Shown: positions 39,606 through 50,012, numbered from the stretch's first letter. The stretch: DNA of 56,594 nucleotides from an uncultured Erysipelotrichaceae bacterium (GCA_927435855.1 CAKMJZ010000034.1:1-56594); one strand, 5' to 3'. The notes: a model not told the origin generated them from the letters alone. Made by a program: numbers and translations.

Positions 39606-40667
39606 TTACCTTCCTTTTAAATACTTCTCTACATTTGCACTATGTTCAGAATACGTTTTTGCATAATAAACTGTACCATCACCATAAACATCGGCCATAA
39701 AATAAAAGAAATCTGTGTCCGCTGGATCAAGTACTGCTATAATGGCAGATTCTCCAGGACTCATAATCGGACCTACTGGTAAGCCACGATATTTATAGGT
39801 GTTGTAAGGAGATTCAAAATTGGAATTAGTTTCGCAGTCTCGCCAAGAATTGTAATTGTAAAGTGAGTAACATACGGTTACCGATGATTGCAATGGCATG
39901 TTGATCTCTAATCGATTAAGAAACACACTCGCAACCTTTTTCATATCTTCCGGCTTTGATGCTTCAAACTGAACGACTGATGCCAAAATAAACACTTCAT
40001 GAACCGAAAGTTCGGTTGCATCGAACTGTACTTTATACTTTTCATAAATTTTCTTGGTCTGATCTAGCAGTTTGACTGTCACATCTCTAGGTTTGGTCGT
40101 TACGAAAAATTCATATGTATTTGGAAACAGGTAACCCTCCAAGCGTATCCTGGTTTTTGGATTTAATATATCTTCTGATAAAAATTCATATTTATTAATC
40201 ATTTCCTTCAAAAATGTTTCATCATTCCATAAATCAAGTAAATCCTGCTCATCTACCGATGTCAAATTGCTGATTTTACGAGCAAAATCTCGGGCCCAAT
40301 CCCCTTCTGGAAATGTAATGCGAATAGTATCGACAATGGTCTTGGTCGAATCGTTGAGAGTCGTCAGTACTTCGGTAACCGACCAACTTTTATCAACAAC
40401 AAAAACCCCGGCCTTCAATCCGGTCAGCCCATCTAATCTGGCGATGACTTCAACAATGATCGCTGAGCGGACGATGCCCTGCTCCTCTAGATTGTTAGCT
40501 ACTTTTCTCAACACTTCCCCTGATTTGATTTCAAATAAAACGGCATCGCTTTCATCCGCTGCCGGTTTCGATAAATTTGTATAAAGCACATAAGTACTCG
40601 CCAGGCCTACAAGAACCAAAACTAACAGACCGGCGAGAAACTTAGCTAACCTTTTCTTCTTCTTCAT
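39606..40667 (-). CDS. mltG: Endolytic transglycosylase MltG
   Basis: N-terminal TM; FEIKSGEVLRKVANNLEEQGIVRS; RLEGYLFPNTYEF; ILASVVQFEA; SPYNTYKYRGLPVGPIMSPGESAIIAVLDPADTDFFYFMAD. Confidence 0.96.
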   Translation of the reverse strand: MKKKKRLAKFLAGLLVLVLVGLASTYVLYTNLSKPAADESDAVLFEIKSGEVLRKVANNLEEQGIVRSAIIVEVIARLDGLTGLKAGVFVVDKSWSVTEVLTTLNDSTKTIVDTIRITFPEGDWARDFARKISNLTSVDEQDLLDLWNDETFLKEMINKYEFLSEDILNPKTRIRLEGYLFPNTYEFFVTTKPRDVTVKLLDQTKKIYEKYKVQFDATELSVHEVFILASVVQFEASKPEDMKKVASVFLNRLEINMPLQSSVTVCYSLYNYNSWRDCETNSNFESPYNTYKYRGLPVGPIMSPGESAIIAVLDPADTDFFYFMADVYGDGTVYYAKTYSEHSANVEKYLKGR

Positions 40668-40899
40668 TGATAAATGCTCCGAACACTTCTTCGACTAGCG
40701 CCCATTCTTCTTCATTCTCAATTGGAGTCAGATTACCCTCATCATCATAAATCGAAGCAAAAACCTCGCCCGACTCATCTTCTGGATTGAAATACAACAC
40801 ATATTTGTGTCCGTTTTCTTCATTTTCGAAAGTAAACAATACTTCCATTTCAATTTCTTTGCCGGTATCATCAACGACAAACAATGTATTTGATTCCAT
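40642..40899 (-). CDS. DUF1292 family protein
   Basis: MESNTLFVVDDTGKEIEMEVLFTFENEENGHKYVLYFNPEDESGEVFASIYDDEGNLTPIENEEEWALVEEVFGAF. Confidence 0.92.
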   Translation of the reverse strand: MESNTLFVVDDTGKEIEMEVLFTFENEENGHKYVLYFNPEDESGEVFASIYDDEGNLTPIENEEEWALVEEVFGAFINEEEEKVS

Positions 40900-40912
40900 A
40901 GAGAACCTCCTT

Positions 40913-41329
40913 CTATTTACGATCAAGATAACTTTGCAATATTCCTACAGCGGCTACCTGATCGATCACTTCTTTACGTTTTTTACGCGATACATCAGCA
41001 CTGATTAATAACCGCTGAGCAGCAACCGTCGTCAACCGCTCGTCCCACATCATGACCGATTCAAGACCTGCTTCAAGAAGCATTTCTTTAAAATCTAACG
41101 ACATTTGACCACTCTGGCCGATATCTCCGTTCATGTGTCGGGGTAACCCCAGAACGACTTCGTTGACTCCATTTTCCTTACATATTTCGATGACCTTTTT
41201 ACAAGCTGTATCCAAGTCATAATCCGAAAATCGGACAGTAGTCAGCGTTCGTGCTAGCATTCCCATCGGATCACTGATTGCGACCCCAACCGTTTTACTT
41301 CCTAAATCCAATCCTATCAAACGCTTCAT
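40913..41329 (-). CDS. ruvX: Putative pre-16S rRNA nuclease RuvX/YqgF
   Basis: MKRLIGLDLGSKTVGVAISDPMGMLARTL...VVLGLPRHMNGDIGQSG...MWDERLTTVAAQRLL. Confidence 0.96.
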   Translation of the reverse strand: MKRLIGLDLGSKTVGVAISDPMGMLARTLTTVRFSDYDLDTACKKVIEICKENGVNEVVLGLPRHMNGDIGQSGQMSLDFKEMLLEAGLESVMMWDERLTTVAAQRLLISADVSRKKRKEVIDQVAAVGILQSYLDRK

Positions 41330-41586
41330 TCGTTTTCTTCCAAATATTGTCGCACCAGTTCCTCGATGATTTCATAGCGTTCAATTGATTGAATGACACT
41401 TCTGGCATTTCTAAAACTAGAAATATACGCGGGATCATTGGAAATCAAATACCCCGACAACTGATTGACAGCATTGTATCCTCTTTCTTCTAAAACATCC
41501 TTTACAAGACGCAATACCTGCTTGATATTTTCCTTTCGGACAGCTTCTGATTTAAAAGCCATGGTTTCGGTATTTTGTTTACTCAT
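41326..41586 (-). CDS. ireB: IreB family regulatory phosphoprotein
   Basis: RLVKDVLEERGYNAVNQLSGYLISNDPAYISSFRNARSVIQSIERYEIIEELVRQYL. Confidence 0.93.
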   Translation of the reverse strand: MSKQNTETMAFKSEAVRKENIKQVLRLVKDVLEERGYNAVNQLSGYLISNDPAYISSFRNARSVIQSIERYEIIEELVRQYLEENE

Positions 41587-41633
41587 ACGTGATCCCCTCC
41601 TTTGTGTACATTCTAACTCAAAGCGATTAATAA

Positions 41634-44261
41634 TTAAAGACTTAAACCTAATTTAGAGCGGATTGTTTCGATGGCTAACGATAGTTTTGACACCTCTTTA
41701 CCACCAGATTGAGCGAAATCCGGGCGACCGCCACCATTACCGCCGGTAATGATTGCTGCTTCCTTTGCCAACTCCCCAGCCTTAAATCCACCTGCGATAG
41801 CTTTTGGGCTGCAAGTAACTACGAAAGTTACCTTATCTTCTTCCTTCAACCAAAGAAATACCAGACCATCAGGAAGAAGTCGTTTTAACGACTCACTAAG
41901 TGTTTTCAGTCCATGGGTATCGGTATCTTCGACACCCGTAAATAAAACATTCAGTCCTTTATGAGCAACAGCTTTCAAAGCAAGTTCCTGAGCCTTAAAA
42001 TTCAACATTTTCTGATTGAGTTTATCCAACTCACGTCTGTTATTTGCGGCATCTTCAAGCATTGCAGCGATTTTGCTTTCAAGATTGACAGTCGACTGCA
42101 TGCGGACCAATTGTGCAATCGATTCCAACTGATTTTCTAAAGCCACAAAATCCTGATAAGCTTTCATGCCAGACTTAGTCGTGATGCGTCGGATTCCAGA
42201 TCCGATACTTTCTTCACTGTCGACCTTAAACACGCCAATTTCCTTTGTATTGTTAACATGGGTTCCGCCACAAAGCTCTTTGGAAACATCTCCCATCGTA
42301 ATTACACGCACGATATCTTCATATTTCTCATCAAATAAAGCCGTCGCACCACTCTCTTTAGCATCATCAATATTCATAAACTGAACCGACACCGGATGTT
42401 GGGCAAAGACTTCTTTATTGACCAATGCTTCAATTTCTTTGATTTGTGCATCACTGACTTTTTCATAATGAGTAAAGTCAAAACGCATATATTCATCACT
42501 GACAAATGATCCCGCTTGGGCAATATGCGAACCAACGATTTTCTTTAATGCCGCTTGTAACAAATGGGCTGAGCTGTGATTAGCCATGATTCGTAAGCGT
42601 CTGGAAGAATCAATTTCAGCTATGACTTTATCGCCTAAACGCAGTTCGCCTGAAGAAATTTCAATACTGTGCAAATGTTGTTTGCGCGGAGCTTTTTGAA
42701 CATCACTGACTAGTGCGACTCCCCAATCTCCAAAAAAAGTTCCAGTATCAGCCACCTGACCACCGCTTTCCGCATAGAAACACGTATGATCCAGAATAAC
42801 CTCTCCTTTTTCTGTTAAGATATCCGTTGCATGACCGTTTTTAAACAAACCAACGACCACAGCATTGTTCTTCATGGATTCATAACCTAAAAACTGAGAT
42901 TCTAATGTAAAATTCATTAAATCAACGGATTGAGAGGACATGGACTCAACTTCTTCTCTAGCAGCACGAGCACGTGAACGCTGTGCTTCCATCTCAACAT
43001 TGAATCCATCCAAATCCAACAGATAACCGCCTTCCTCAGTGATTTCCTTGGTGAGTTCAACCGGAAAGCCGTAAGTATCATAAAGTTTGAAAATCGTCTT
43101 ACCATCCAACACCTTACCATCAAGTTTGCTTAAAACATTGTGCAACAGGTTTTCCCCATCTTGCAATGTTGAGTGAAAACGCTCTTCCTCAGCCTTTACT
43201 AACTTAGCAACCAATGCTGTTTTCTCCTGCAGATACGGATAAAATTCTTCCATAGCATCCGCAACGACATTGACAAGTCTGTACATAAATGAACCACTGA
43301 TACCTATCTTTATGCCATATCGAACCGCTCTGCGTAAGATTCGACGCAAAACATAACCGCGGCCTTCATTAGCAAACAAAGCCCCATCACTCAATGCAAA
43401 TGTTACGGTACGGATATGGTCAGCGATGACCCGGTAAGCCATCGGATATTGATTATACGATATTTTTGCGAAAGTTTCGGTAGCGGATATAACTGGCATG
43501 AAAATGTCGGTATCAAAGTTGGTTTCAACTTGTTGAACCAGACAAGTCAGACGTTCAAACCCCATACCAGTATCAATATTGCGTTGAGGCAGTTCTTTAT
43601 ATTCACTGCGCGCCACCCCTTCTTTGCCGTCATATTGCGAAAAGACGACGTTCCAAACTTCGATATAGCGATCGTTTTCGATTTCCTCAAAAAACAACCG
43701 CTCACCCAGTCCTTGTGGATCATATTGTTCGCCACGATCCACGTAAATCTCCGAATTGGGTCCGCAAGGTCCTTCGCCGATTTGCCAATAATTCTCTTCC
43801 GATTTCAAAATGCGCTTTGAATCTATACCGATGATATCGGTCCAGATACGATATGCATCATCATCGGAGGGATGAACGGTTACATACAGTTTGTTTTTAT
43901 CAAAGCCGATCCATTTTTCGCTAGTCAAAAATTCCCAGGCAAACTGTAGGGCTTCTTCTTTAAAATAATCCCCAATCGAGAAATTTCCCAACATCTCAAA
44001 GAACGTATGATGCCGTGCCGTTTTGCCGACATTTTCGATATCATTGGTACGAATGGACTTTTGAGCATTGGCAATACGGTTATTCGCCGGTTTGACTGAA
44101 CCGTCAAAATACTTTTTCAGTGCCGCAACCCCAGAGTTGATCCAAAGTAAAGTCGGATCATTGATGGGAATCAGTGATGCTCCTGGTTCGATCATATGTC
44201 CTTTGCTCTTAAAATAATCCAAAAACATTCTTCTGATTTGATTACCTGTCAACTGTTTCAT
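41634..44261 (-). CDS. alaS: Alanyl-tRNA synthetase
   Basis: GNQIRRMFLDYFKSKGHMIEPGASLIPINDPTLLWINSGVAALKKYFDG...GPCGPNSEIYVDRG...LCGGTHVNNTKEIG. Confidence 0.98.
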   Translation of the reverse strand: MKQLTGNQIRRMFLDYFKSKGHMIEPGASLIPINDPTLLWINSGVAALKKYFDGSVKPANNRIANAQKSIRTNDIENVGKTARHHTFFEMLGNFSIGDYFKEEALQFAWEFLTSEKWIGFDKNKLYVTVHPSDDDAYRIWTDIIGIDSKRILKSEENYWQIGEGPCGPNSEIYVDRGEQYDPQGLGERLFFEEIENDRYIEVWNVVFSQYDGKEGVARSEYKELPQRNIDTGMGFERLTCLVQQVETNFDTDIFMPVISATETFAKISYNQYPMAYRVIADHIRTVTFALSDGALFANEGRGYVLRRILRRAVRYGIKIGISGSFMYRLVNVVADAMEEFYPYLQEKTALVAKLVKAEEERFHSTLQDGENLLHNVLSKLDGKVLDGKTIFKLYDTYGFPVELTKEITEEGGYLLDLDGFNVEMEAQRSRARAAREEVESMSSQSVDLMNFTLESQFLGYESMKNNAVVVGLFKNGHATDILTEKGEVILDHTCFYAESGGQVADTGTFFGDWGVALVSDVQKAPRKQHLHSIEISSGELRLGDKVIAEIDSSRRLRIMANHSSAHLLQAALKKIVGSHIAQAGSFVSDEYMRFDFTHYEKVSDAQIKEIEALVNKEVFAQHPVSVQFMNIDDAKESGATALFDEKYEDIVRVITMGDVSKELCGGTHVNNTKEIGVFKVDSEESIGSGIRRITTKSGMKAYQDFVALENQLESIAQLVRMQSTVNLESKIAAMLEDAANNRRELDKLNQKMLNFKAQELALKAVAHKGLNVLFTGVEDTDTHGLKTLSESLKRLLPDGLVFLWLKEEDKVTFVVTCSPKAIAGGFKAGELAKEAAIITGGNGGGRPDFAQSGGKEVSKLSLAIETIRSKLGLSL

Positions 44262-44279
44262 ACATTTTCTCCTTTTTCA

Positions 44280-44489
44280 TAAAAAAAAGTTCCTAAACTA
44301 CAGGAACGAAAGTCTCGCGGTACCATCCTGATTCACGCATTGCGTGCACCTCTTGCGTCGTAACGTGACATCCACGGGAAAGTTTGTTTCCTCTTAAAAG
44401 CAGCTTCATCCACCAATACCGGAAACTTACACCATCCGTTTCCTCTCTGTAGGCTTGATTTGGATTACTCGACTTTATCATCGATTTAC
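44280..44489 (-). promoter_or_regulatory. T-box leader of alaS (Ala specifier GCU)
   Basis: Minus strand AGGATGGTACCGCG core, terminator GTTCCTGTAGTTTAGGAACTTTTTTTT, candidate specifier GCT in GATGAAGCTGCT; promoter TTGAAT-17-TATAAT (44496-44524). Confidence 0.92.
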
Positions 44490-44578
44490 AGTGGCATTAT
44501 AGCATATGCAAACCATTCATTCAACTGCAACAAATTTTAAAATATGATAGAATAGTGTCAAATATAACAGAGGTAACT

Positions 44579-45328
44579 ATGGATAAAAGACGATTTTGGC
44601 TGTTAGGCCTAGTAGTACTAACCCTGATTACAGCAGGAATGTCTTTTGCTTTGCTTTCAAATTATGAAAAACCCAATGAGCAAGTTGATCCATCCGAGCA
44701 CCAAAGAAATCTGTACGCCAATTCGCAAGTTTGGGGATTAGGCAAAACCATTACCTCATACAAGAGCAATGACCGTGATTATATGTGGTATTTTGATCAG
44801 GCCGACAGCGGTATTCACTCCGGTAATAACTGTGGACCAAGTTCCATTCAAATGGTTGGTAAGTGGGTTGATAAAGATTTCAATCTGAGTGCAGAAGACA
44901 TTCGGAAAGACTTCCGTTCACTGGGCGGCTGGTGGTATGGCGAGGATATCAATGGTTCACTCGACAAATATAAAATCGTTTATCAGATGAAAACCATTGA
45001 GGATAAATACGATCTCATGTTTATTATCGATGCCGGCAATATTGCAATCATTAATAACAACATGGACGTCATAAGTCGCAACGCAAATGAAAACCAGCGA
45101 ACCAATCGTTTTTACGATTATGTCACTGGTCACTATTTCATACTTAAAGGTTATGTCATCGTTGACAATAAGACTTATTTTGAAGTTTATGACCCCAATA
45201 ATTGGGGAGCAACGTATGAAGACGGTACTTTAAAAGGTCAAAATCGCTATTACGAAGCCGAAACCCTGCTAGCATCCATGCTGCAATGGTACAACCAGGC
45301 AGTCGTCATTTATCCCAGTACTAACTAA
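44579..45328 (+). CDS. Membrane-anchored C39-like (papain-fold) putative cysteine peptidase
   Basis: N-terminal TM; HSGNNCGPSSIQMVGKW (Cys), GHYFILKGYV (His), FEVYDPNN; RBS AGAGG. Confidence 0.8.
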   Translation: MDKRRFWLLGLVVLTLITAGMSFALLSNYEKPNEQVDPSEHQRNLYANSQVWGLGKTITSYKSNDRDYMWYFDQADSGIHSGNNCGPSSIQMVGKWVDKDFNLSAEDIRKDFRSLGGWWYGEDINGSLDKYKIVYQMKTIEDKYDLMFIIDAGNIAIINNNMDVISRNANENQRTNRFYDYVTGHYFILKGYVIVDNKTYFEVYDPNNWGATYEDGTLKGQNRYYEAETLLASMLQWYNQAVVIYPSTN

Positions 45329-45343
45329 TTTCTACGGATATAG

Positions 45344-47515
45344 CTAGCTGAGAAATTCGATCAGTCGCTGCTTCAGATAGGTCTTACGAGTATCCTTATC
45401 CACGGTCGATACCGCTTTTTCAAAGGCGGTTTTTTGTCCGACCAAAATCAACGAACGACTTGCCCTCGTAATGCCGGTATACATCAAACGTCTTTGTAAC
45501 ATCTGACCATACTCCATGATTGCGGCCATGATGACGATTGGATATTCACTGCCTTGAGCTTTGTGTACGCTGATGCAATAAGCATGTGTGATATGGATAA
45601 ACCACTCCGGTGTGTATTCGACGATGATACCATCAAAATCCACAAACATCCGATTCTGATTGTTTTCATCTTCCGAAGCAAATACGATTTCAATCAATAT
45701 CCCGATATCACCATTAAAGACATCGTCCTCCGGCTGGTTCTTTAATTGCAAGATTTTATCGCCTTCCCGATACAATCGATAACCGACTTGTAGTTCGCGT
45801 TTCTGCTTGCTTGGCGGATTACATAATTTCTGTAAAGCATGATTTAATGCATCAATGCCTGCCGGACCGCTGTACTTAGCCGCAAGCACTTGAATATCCT
45901 GAATGCGATAGCCTTTCATCATGGCTTCATCAACGATGCGTAAGATTAAGTCTTTTACATCATAAGGCTTCGCCGAAAAGAACCGTACATCATTTTTACA
46001 CATGGACTCATTAAAGTTACCTTCTTTGATGTGTTGTGCCAACTGAATGACATCCGATCCTTCTTTTTGGCGGTAAATGTGTTGTAAGCGCACGGTTTTA
46101 AAACGGTTAGATGCAATCAAGTCTCGTAAAACACTGCCACAAGCCACTGAAGGCAGCTGATCTTCATCACCGATAAACAAGATCTTGCGAACGTAACCGC
46201 TGGCCAAAGCCAACTGTGCCATCAACCAGCCATCGACCATGGAAAACTCATCTATGATCAACACATCGGCCAACAGCGGATCTGATGCATTTTTACCAAA
46301 AGTATTGGTTTCCAGATTCCACTTCAATAACGCATGAATCGTGGTCGCAAAGTTACCGGTTACTTCTTTCATGCGCTTTGCCGCCCTTCCGGTCGGTGCA
46401 CAACAGACGATTTCATAGCTTGGATAGCGCTTTTTGCATACATCAATGATGCCTTGCACGATCGTTGTCTTACCTGTTCCTGGACCACCGGTCAATATCA
46501 TGACATCTTCATCAAAAAAACTAAGTACTGCTTGACGCTGGATATCATCATATTCAATGCCGATACGTGCTTCAAAATCATTTAAAAGTTCATTCACGTC
46601 TTTATCACTGTGATCAAATGTACGCAATGGAAATGTCACAAAGAAGTTTGCGATATCATTTTCAGCTTTATATTGAGTGAAATGGTAGAGTTTACCCTCT
46701 TCATCGACGACTTTTTCCTTATCAATCAATCGATTTAAAACTTCATCGATATCATTAAGCCACTCTCCAAACAAACGTGAACAACGGTATGAAAGCGATT
46801 CAATATCTGTATAGGAGTCGCCGGTGGACATACATGTGTCCATAATAGCTGATACGATGGCGGCTTCTTTGCGTAAGGGATGCTCAATATCAAATCCCAT
46901 TGATAACGCCAGTTTATCAGCCGTCGTAAATCCGATTCCATCGACCTCATCAATTAATCGATACGGATTCTCACTAATCAGATCAAGCGCTTTATCGCCA
47001 TATATCTGATCGATTTTCATGATATTGCGAATACCCAATCCATGAGTAGTAAAGAAGCGTACGGCTTCTTCCAAATTATCCTGCTGGCAAACACCGATGA
47101 TAATTGCTTCCCTTTTCTTCGGGTTCATACCTTGTACATCCAGTGAAAGTTCAGGATTATCACGTATTAACCTTAAAACATCTTCACCATAGGTATCGAC
47201 GATGCGCTGAGCTAAGGTTTTTCCCACTCCTGGGAATAATGGTGATGACAAGTATCTGACAATCGATTCTTTGTCCGATGGCAACAGTCGGCGATAACTT
47301 TCAATCGAAAACTGCATTCCATATTTGGGATGATCGATGTAAGTTCCGGAAAATTCAAAAAGGACATCCTTGGGTAACTCAGGCAAATACCCCGTCACAA
47401 AGATATCCTTTTCTGTTAATTCATATAAACGAAAACGCAACACGGTGAACGAGTTGCTTTCACTGCGAAAGAGCACTTGGCGGATTTTTCCGGTAATAGT
47501 GCTGGTTTCATTCAT
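45344..47515 (-). CDS. recD2: RecD2-type ATP-dependent helicase
   Basis: ILTGGPGTGKTTIVQGIIDV, LIIDEFSMVDGWLM, GDEDQLPSVACGSVL, ISVHKAQGSEYPIVIM, N-terminal HhH region. Confidence 0.95.
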   Translation of the reverse strand: MNETSTITGKIRQVLFRSESNSFTVLRFRLYELTEKDIFVTGYLPELPKDVLFEFSGTYIDHPKYGMQFSIESYRRLLPSDKESIVRYLSSPLFPGVGKTLAQRIVDTYGEDVLRLIRDNPELSLDVQGMNPKKREAIIIGVCQQDNLEEAVRFFTTHGLGIRNIMKIDQIYGDKALDLISENPYRLIDEVDGIGFTTADKLALSMGFDIEHPLRKEAAIVSAIMDTCMSTGDSYTDIESLSYRCSRLFGEWLNDIDEVLNRLIDKEKVVDEEGKLYHFTQYKAENDIANFFVTFPLRTFDHSDKDVNELLNDFEARIGIEYDDIQRQAVLSFFDEDVMILTGGPGTGKTTIVQGIIDVCKKRYPSYEIVCCAPTGRAAKRMKEVTGNFATTIHALLKWNLETNTFGKNASDPLLADVLIIDEFSMVDGWLMAQLALASGYVRKILFIGDEDQLPSVACGSVLRDLIASNRFKTVRLQHIYRQKEGSDVIQLAQHIKEGNFNESMCKNDVRFFSAKPYDVKDLILRIVDEAMMKGYRIQDIQVLAAKYSGPAGIDALNHALQKLCNPPSKQKRELQVGYRLYREGDKILQLKNQPEDDVFNGDIGILIEIVFASEDENNQNRMFVDFDGIIVEYTPEWFIHITHAYCISVHKAQGSEYPIVIMAAIMEYGQMLQRRLMYTGITRASRSLILVGQKTAFEKAVSTVDKDTRKTYLKQRLIEFLS

Positions 47516-48243
47516 AGCGTTGAACTCAACCACATGATGCTTAAAGCAATCGCATTATTGGTAAAATGTAACAGAATCGCCGGGAATACCGAACCGGTTT
47601 CCTCGTATATTTTTACAAAGAAAAAGCCCATTGCCATATAGGTGAATATATTCCATAAATCCAAAAAATCGCCTGCTAAAAGTGAAGCGAAAACATGAAC
47701 AAAGCCAAAGGCAAACATACTGATAAAAACAGCCCGTTTATACGAATAGCGATTACGTAAAGCACGGTATAATCCACCTCGAAACACAAGTTCTTCAACG
47801 ATAGGTGCCATAATCAGTGCCGCAAAGATAATAAGTACCGGCGATTCCATAAAGGTCTGATACACTAAATCCTGATTAGCACTGGATTCTACCCCGGTGA
47901 ATGTACTAATGGCCGTATTGACAACAAATAGCGATGCAAAAAGAAACAGATAATTAATCGGAATTTTCTTAAGATGACTAAACCAACGACCCTTCGCCAT
48001 CCTCAATGATTCACTTATTATGGGTTGAGCCAGATACAATGTCAGTAAAATTAAAGAACCATAAATGCCAAAAGCGACTTCACTGGTCATAGCACCGGAC
48101 TCTCCAGTCAGTTGATATGTGATAAATACTCCTAAAATCGGATAAATAAATAAATAACCAAGCAAGTAATTCGAAATAAGTGCAAACACACGTGTATGCA
48201 TCATTGGTAAGTTTTGATCTAATCGTGGATTTCTTCTAATCAT
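47512..48243 (-). CDS. CPBP family intramembrane metalloprotease
   Basis: IMAPIVEELVFRGGLYRALRNRYSY, FAFGFVHVF, AILLHFTNNAIAL. Confidence 0.93.
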   Translation of the reverse strand: MIRRNPRLDQNLPMMHTRVFALISNYLLGYLFIYPILGVFITYQLTGESGAMTSEVAFGIYGSLILLTLYLAQPIISESLRMAKGRWFSHLKKIPINYLFLFASLFVVNTAISTFTGVESSANQDLVYQTFMESPVLIIFAALIMAPIVEELVFRGGLYRALRNRYSYKRAVFISMFAFGFVHVFASLLAGDFLDLWNIFTYMAMGFFFVKIYEETGSVFPAILLHFTNNAIALSIMWLSSTL

Positions 48244-49382
48244 AGTTTCCCCCTTGATAAACGCTCTGACATCGACAATCCATTTTTAAATGTCTCTTCG
48301 ATGACACCTCCACCTAAACAAACATCCCCTAAATAAAACACCGCTTCTTGTCCGGGTGTGACAGAAGCTATCGGATAAGCATATTGTACAATCACCAAAT
48401 TACTCTCAAATCGAATGGTCACCGGATGATCTTTTTGGCGATAGCGAAATTTCGCGTTGCACGATAATTCCTCTGTTGGAAGCGGACCAAACCAATTGAT
48501 CCTTGAGACCCGGCATTCATCCGTTTTCAGCCAGTCATTGTCTTCTTTTGCGGCAACATAAAGCGTATTGCTATCCAAATCCTTATGAACCACAAACCAA
48601 GGACCTTCCACTCCGCCAATACCCATGCCCTTGCGTTGTCCCAAGGTATAAAACATGACTCCATGATGTTCTCCAACAATTTTTTCTGTATCTATATCGA
48701 CAATCTTTCCCGGTGTTTTAGGAATGTAATTATGCAAGAATTCGCGAAAGTGACGTTCACCGATAAAGCAGATGCCGGTCGAATCTTTCTTTTGAGCTAC
48801 GGATAAATCCAATTCAAGAGCGATTTTTCGGACTTCGGCTTTGGTCAACTCTCCCACCGGAAACAAGGTATGATTTAAAGCATCCTGCGGAACCTGAACC
48901 AAAAAGTAGGTTTGATCTTTATTGGCATCTAATCCTTTGAGCATAATTGCGTCTTTATCTTTGTGATGTAAAACACGGGCATAATGACCCGTTGCAACCC
49001 AATCAAATCCCAAAGACTTAGCATACTTGAAGAAAGCATTAAATTTGATATGACGGTTACATAAGATATCGGGATTGGGCGTGCGTCCTTTCTTCGTTTC
49101 TTCTAAAAATACCGAAAACACATCATCCCAGTACTCTTTGACAAAATCGACCCGCAACAAAGGCAGTCCGAGTTTATCTGCTACCTTCTTCGCATCGAGG
49201 TAGTCTTCTTCCTGTGGACAAATGTCATCCAGTCCTTGCGTAGGATTTCCAAGAATATCATTATTGGCATAAGCATCCCAATTGCGCATAAAAGCACAGG
49301 TCACATCATGACCTTGCCCTTTAAGTATATAAGCGGCGACTGCCGAATCGACACCACCGGATAATCCGACTAAAATCTTCAT
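48240..49382 (-). CDS. mnmA: tRNA-specific 2-thiouridylase MnmA
   Basis: MKILVGLSGGVDSAVAAYILKGQGHDVT, GRTPNPDILCNRHIKF, DSTGICFIGERHFREFL, YTLGQRKGMGIGG. Confidence 0.97.
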   Translation of the reverse strand: MKILVGLSGGVDSAVAAYILKGQGHDVTCAFMRNWDAYANNDILGNPTQGLDDICPQEEDYLDAKKVADKLGLPLLRVDFVKEYWDDVFSVFLEETKKGRTPNPDILCNRHIKFNAFFKYAKSLGFDWVATGHYARVLHHKDKDAIMLKGLDANKDQTYFLVQVPQDALNHTLFPVGELTKAEVRKIALELDLSVAQKKDSTGICFIGERHFREFLHNYIPKTPGKIVDIDTEKIVGEHHGVMFYTLGQRKGMGIGGVEGPWFVVHKDLDSNTLYVAAKEDNDWLKTDECRVSRINWFGPLPTEELSCNAKFRYRQKDHPVTIRFESNLVIVQYAYPIASVTPGQEAVFYLGDVCLGGGVIEETFKNGLSMSERLSRGKL

Positions 49383-49419
49383 ATTTCACCTCAACGAATC
49401 TATTATAGCATAATAAAAA

Positions 49420-49441
49420 AAAGCTATGAAACATCATAGCT
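49420..49441 (-). terminator. Intrinsic terminator of the spx-like gene
   Basis: Minus strand AGCTATGA-TGTT-TCATAGCT followed by T7. Confidence 0.85.
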
Positions 49442-49872
49442 CAATTCTCTTGACGGACTTCTCCGCACGTGCAGAAATTCGGACAGCTCGGACCGCAATT
49501 CACCTTAGCGATATTGCGTAATTCCGGCGGAACGAATGCACCGATTTCTTCTTCGTCGTAACCGACTAAGAAACTCCGTTCATTCAGAATAATCGGACGT
49601 TTTAGTACCGAAGGGTTGTTTTGGATAAACTTGACCAAAGCACTCATGGACAATTCATCTAAATCGATTTTCAGTTCTTGTATGACTTTTGAACGTTTCG
49701 AGATAATATCTTCCGTACCGTTTTCAGAGCGCATCAGTAAATGCTTGATTTCACTCTCATTAAGTAAGGTAGTAAATATATTTTTTTCGATGAATTTCAA
49801 TTCACGATCTTTAAGCCACTGTTTTACTTTACGGCAGGAAGCACAGCCAGGAGATGTGTATACAACGATCAT
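49441..49872 (-). CDS. spx: Spx/ArsC-family protein with C-terminal cysteine cluster
   Basis: MIVVYTSPGCASCRKVKQWLKDRELKFIEKNIF...IISKRSKVIQEL...RPIILNERSFLVGYDEEEIGAFVPPELRNIAKVNCGPSCPNFCTCGEVRQEN. Confidence 0.88.
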   Translation of the reverse strand: MIVVYTSPGCASCRKVKQWLKDRELKFIEKNIFTTLLNESEIKHLLMRSENGTEDIISKRSKVIQELKIDLDELSMSALVKFIQNNPSVLKRPIILNERSFLVGYDEEEIGAFVPPELRNIAKVNCGPSCPNFCTCGEVRQEN

Positions 49873-50012
49873 TCGTTAAATCCTCCTTGTCATCTTATTA
49901 TAAACGATAAGTTAAAATAATAAAAGATACTACTTGACAATAATAGCGGTTACATTATATTATTTTCATTAAGTTTTCACATTATGAAAACAATTTCAAA
50001 AGGGAGAAACAC

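Noticed and set aside
44293-44481. 62-aa ORF in front of alaS as a leader peptide
   Set aside because: It lies entirely in the alaS T-box leader and is explained by that RNA element.
45327-45357. Inverted repeat AATTTCT...AGAAATT between the C39-like gene and recD2
   Set aside because: Long 17-nt loop, AT-rich stem and no U-run; probably chance or a very weak terminator.
49985-49998. Third cre-like site TGAAAACAATTTCA upstream of the APC permease
   Set aside because: It lacks the invariant central CG (has CA), so support is too weak to call.
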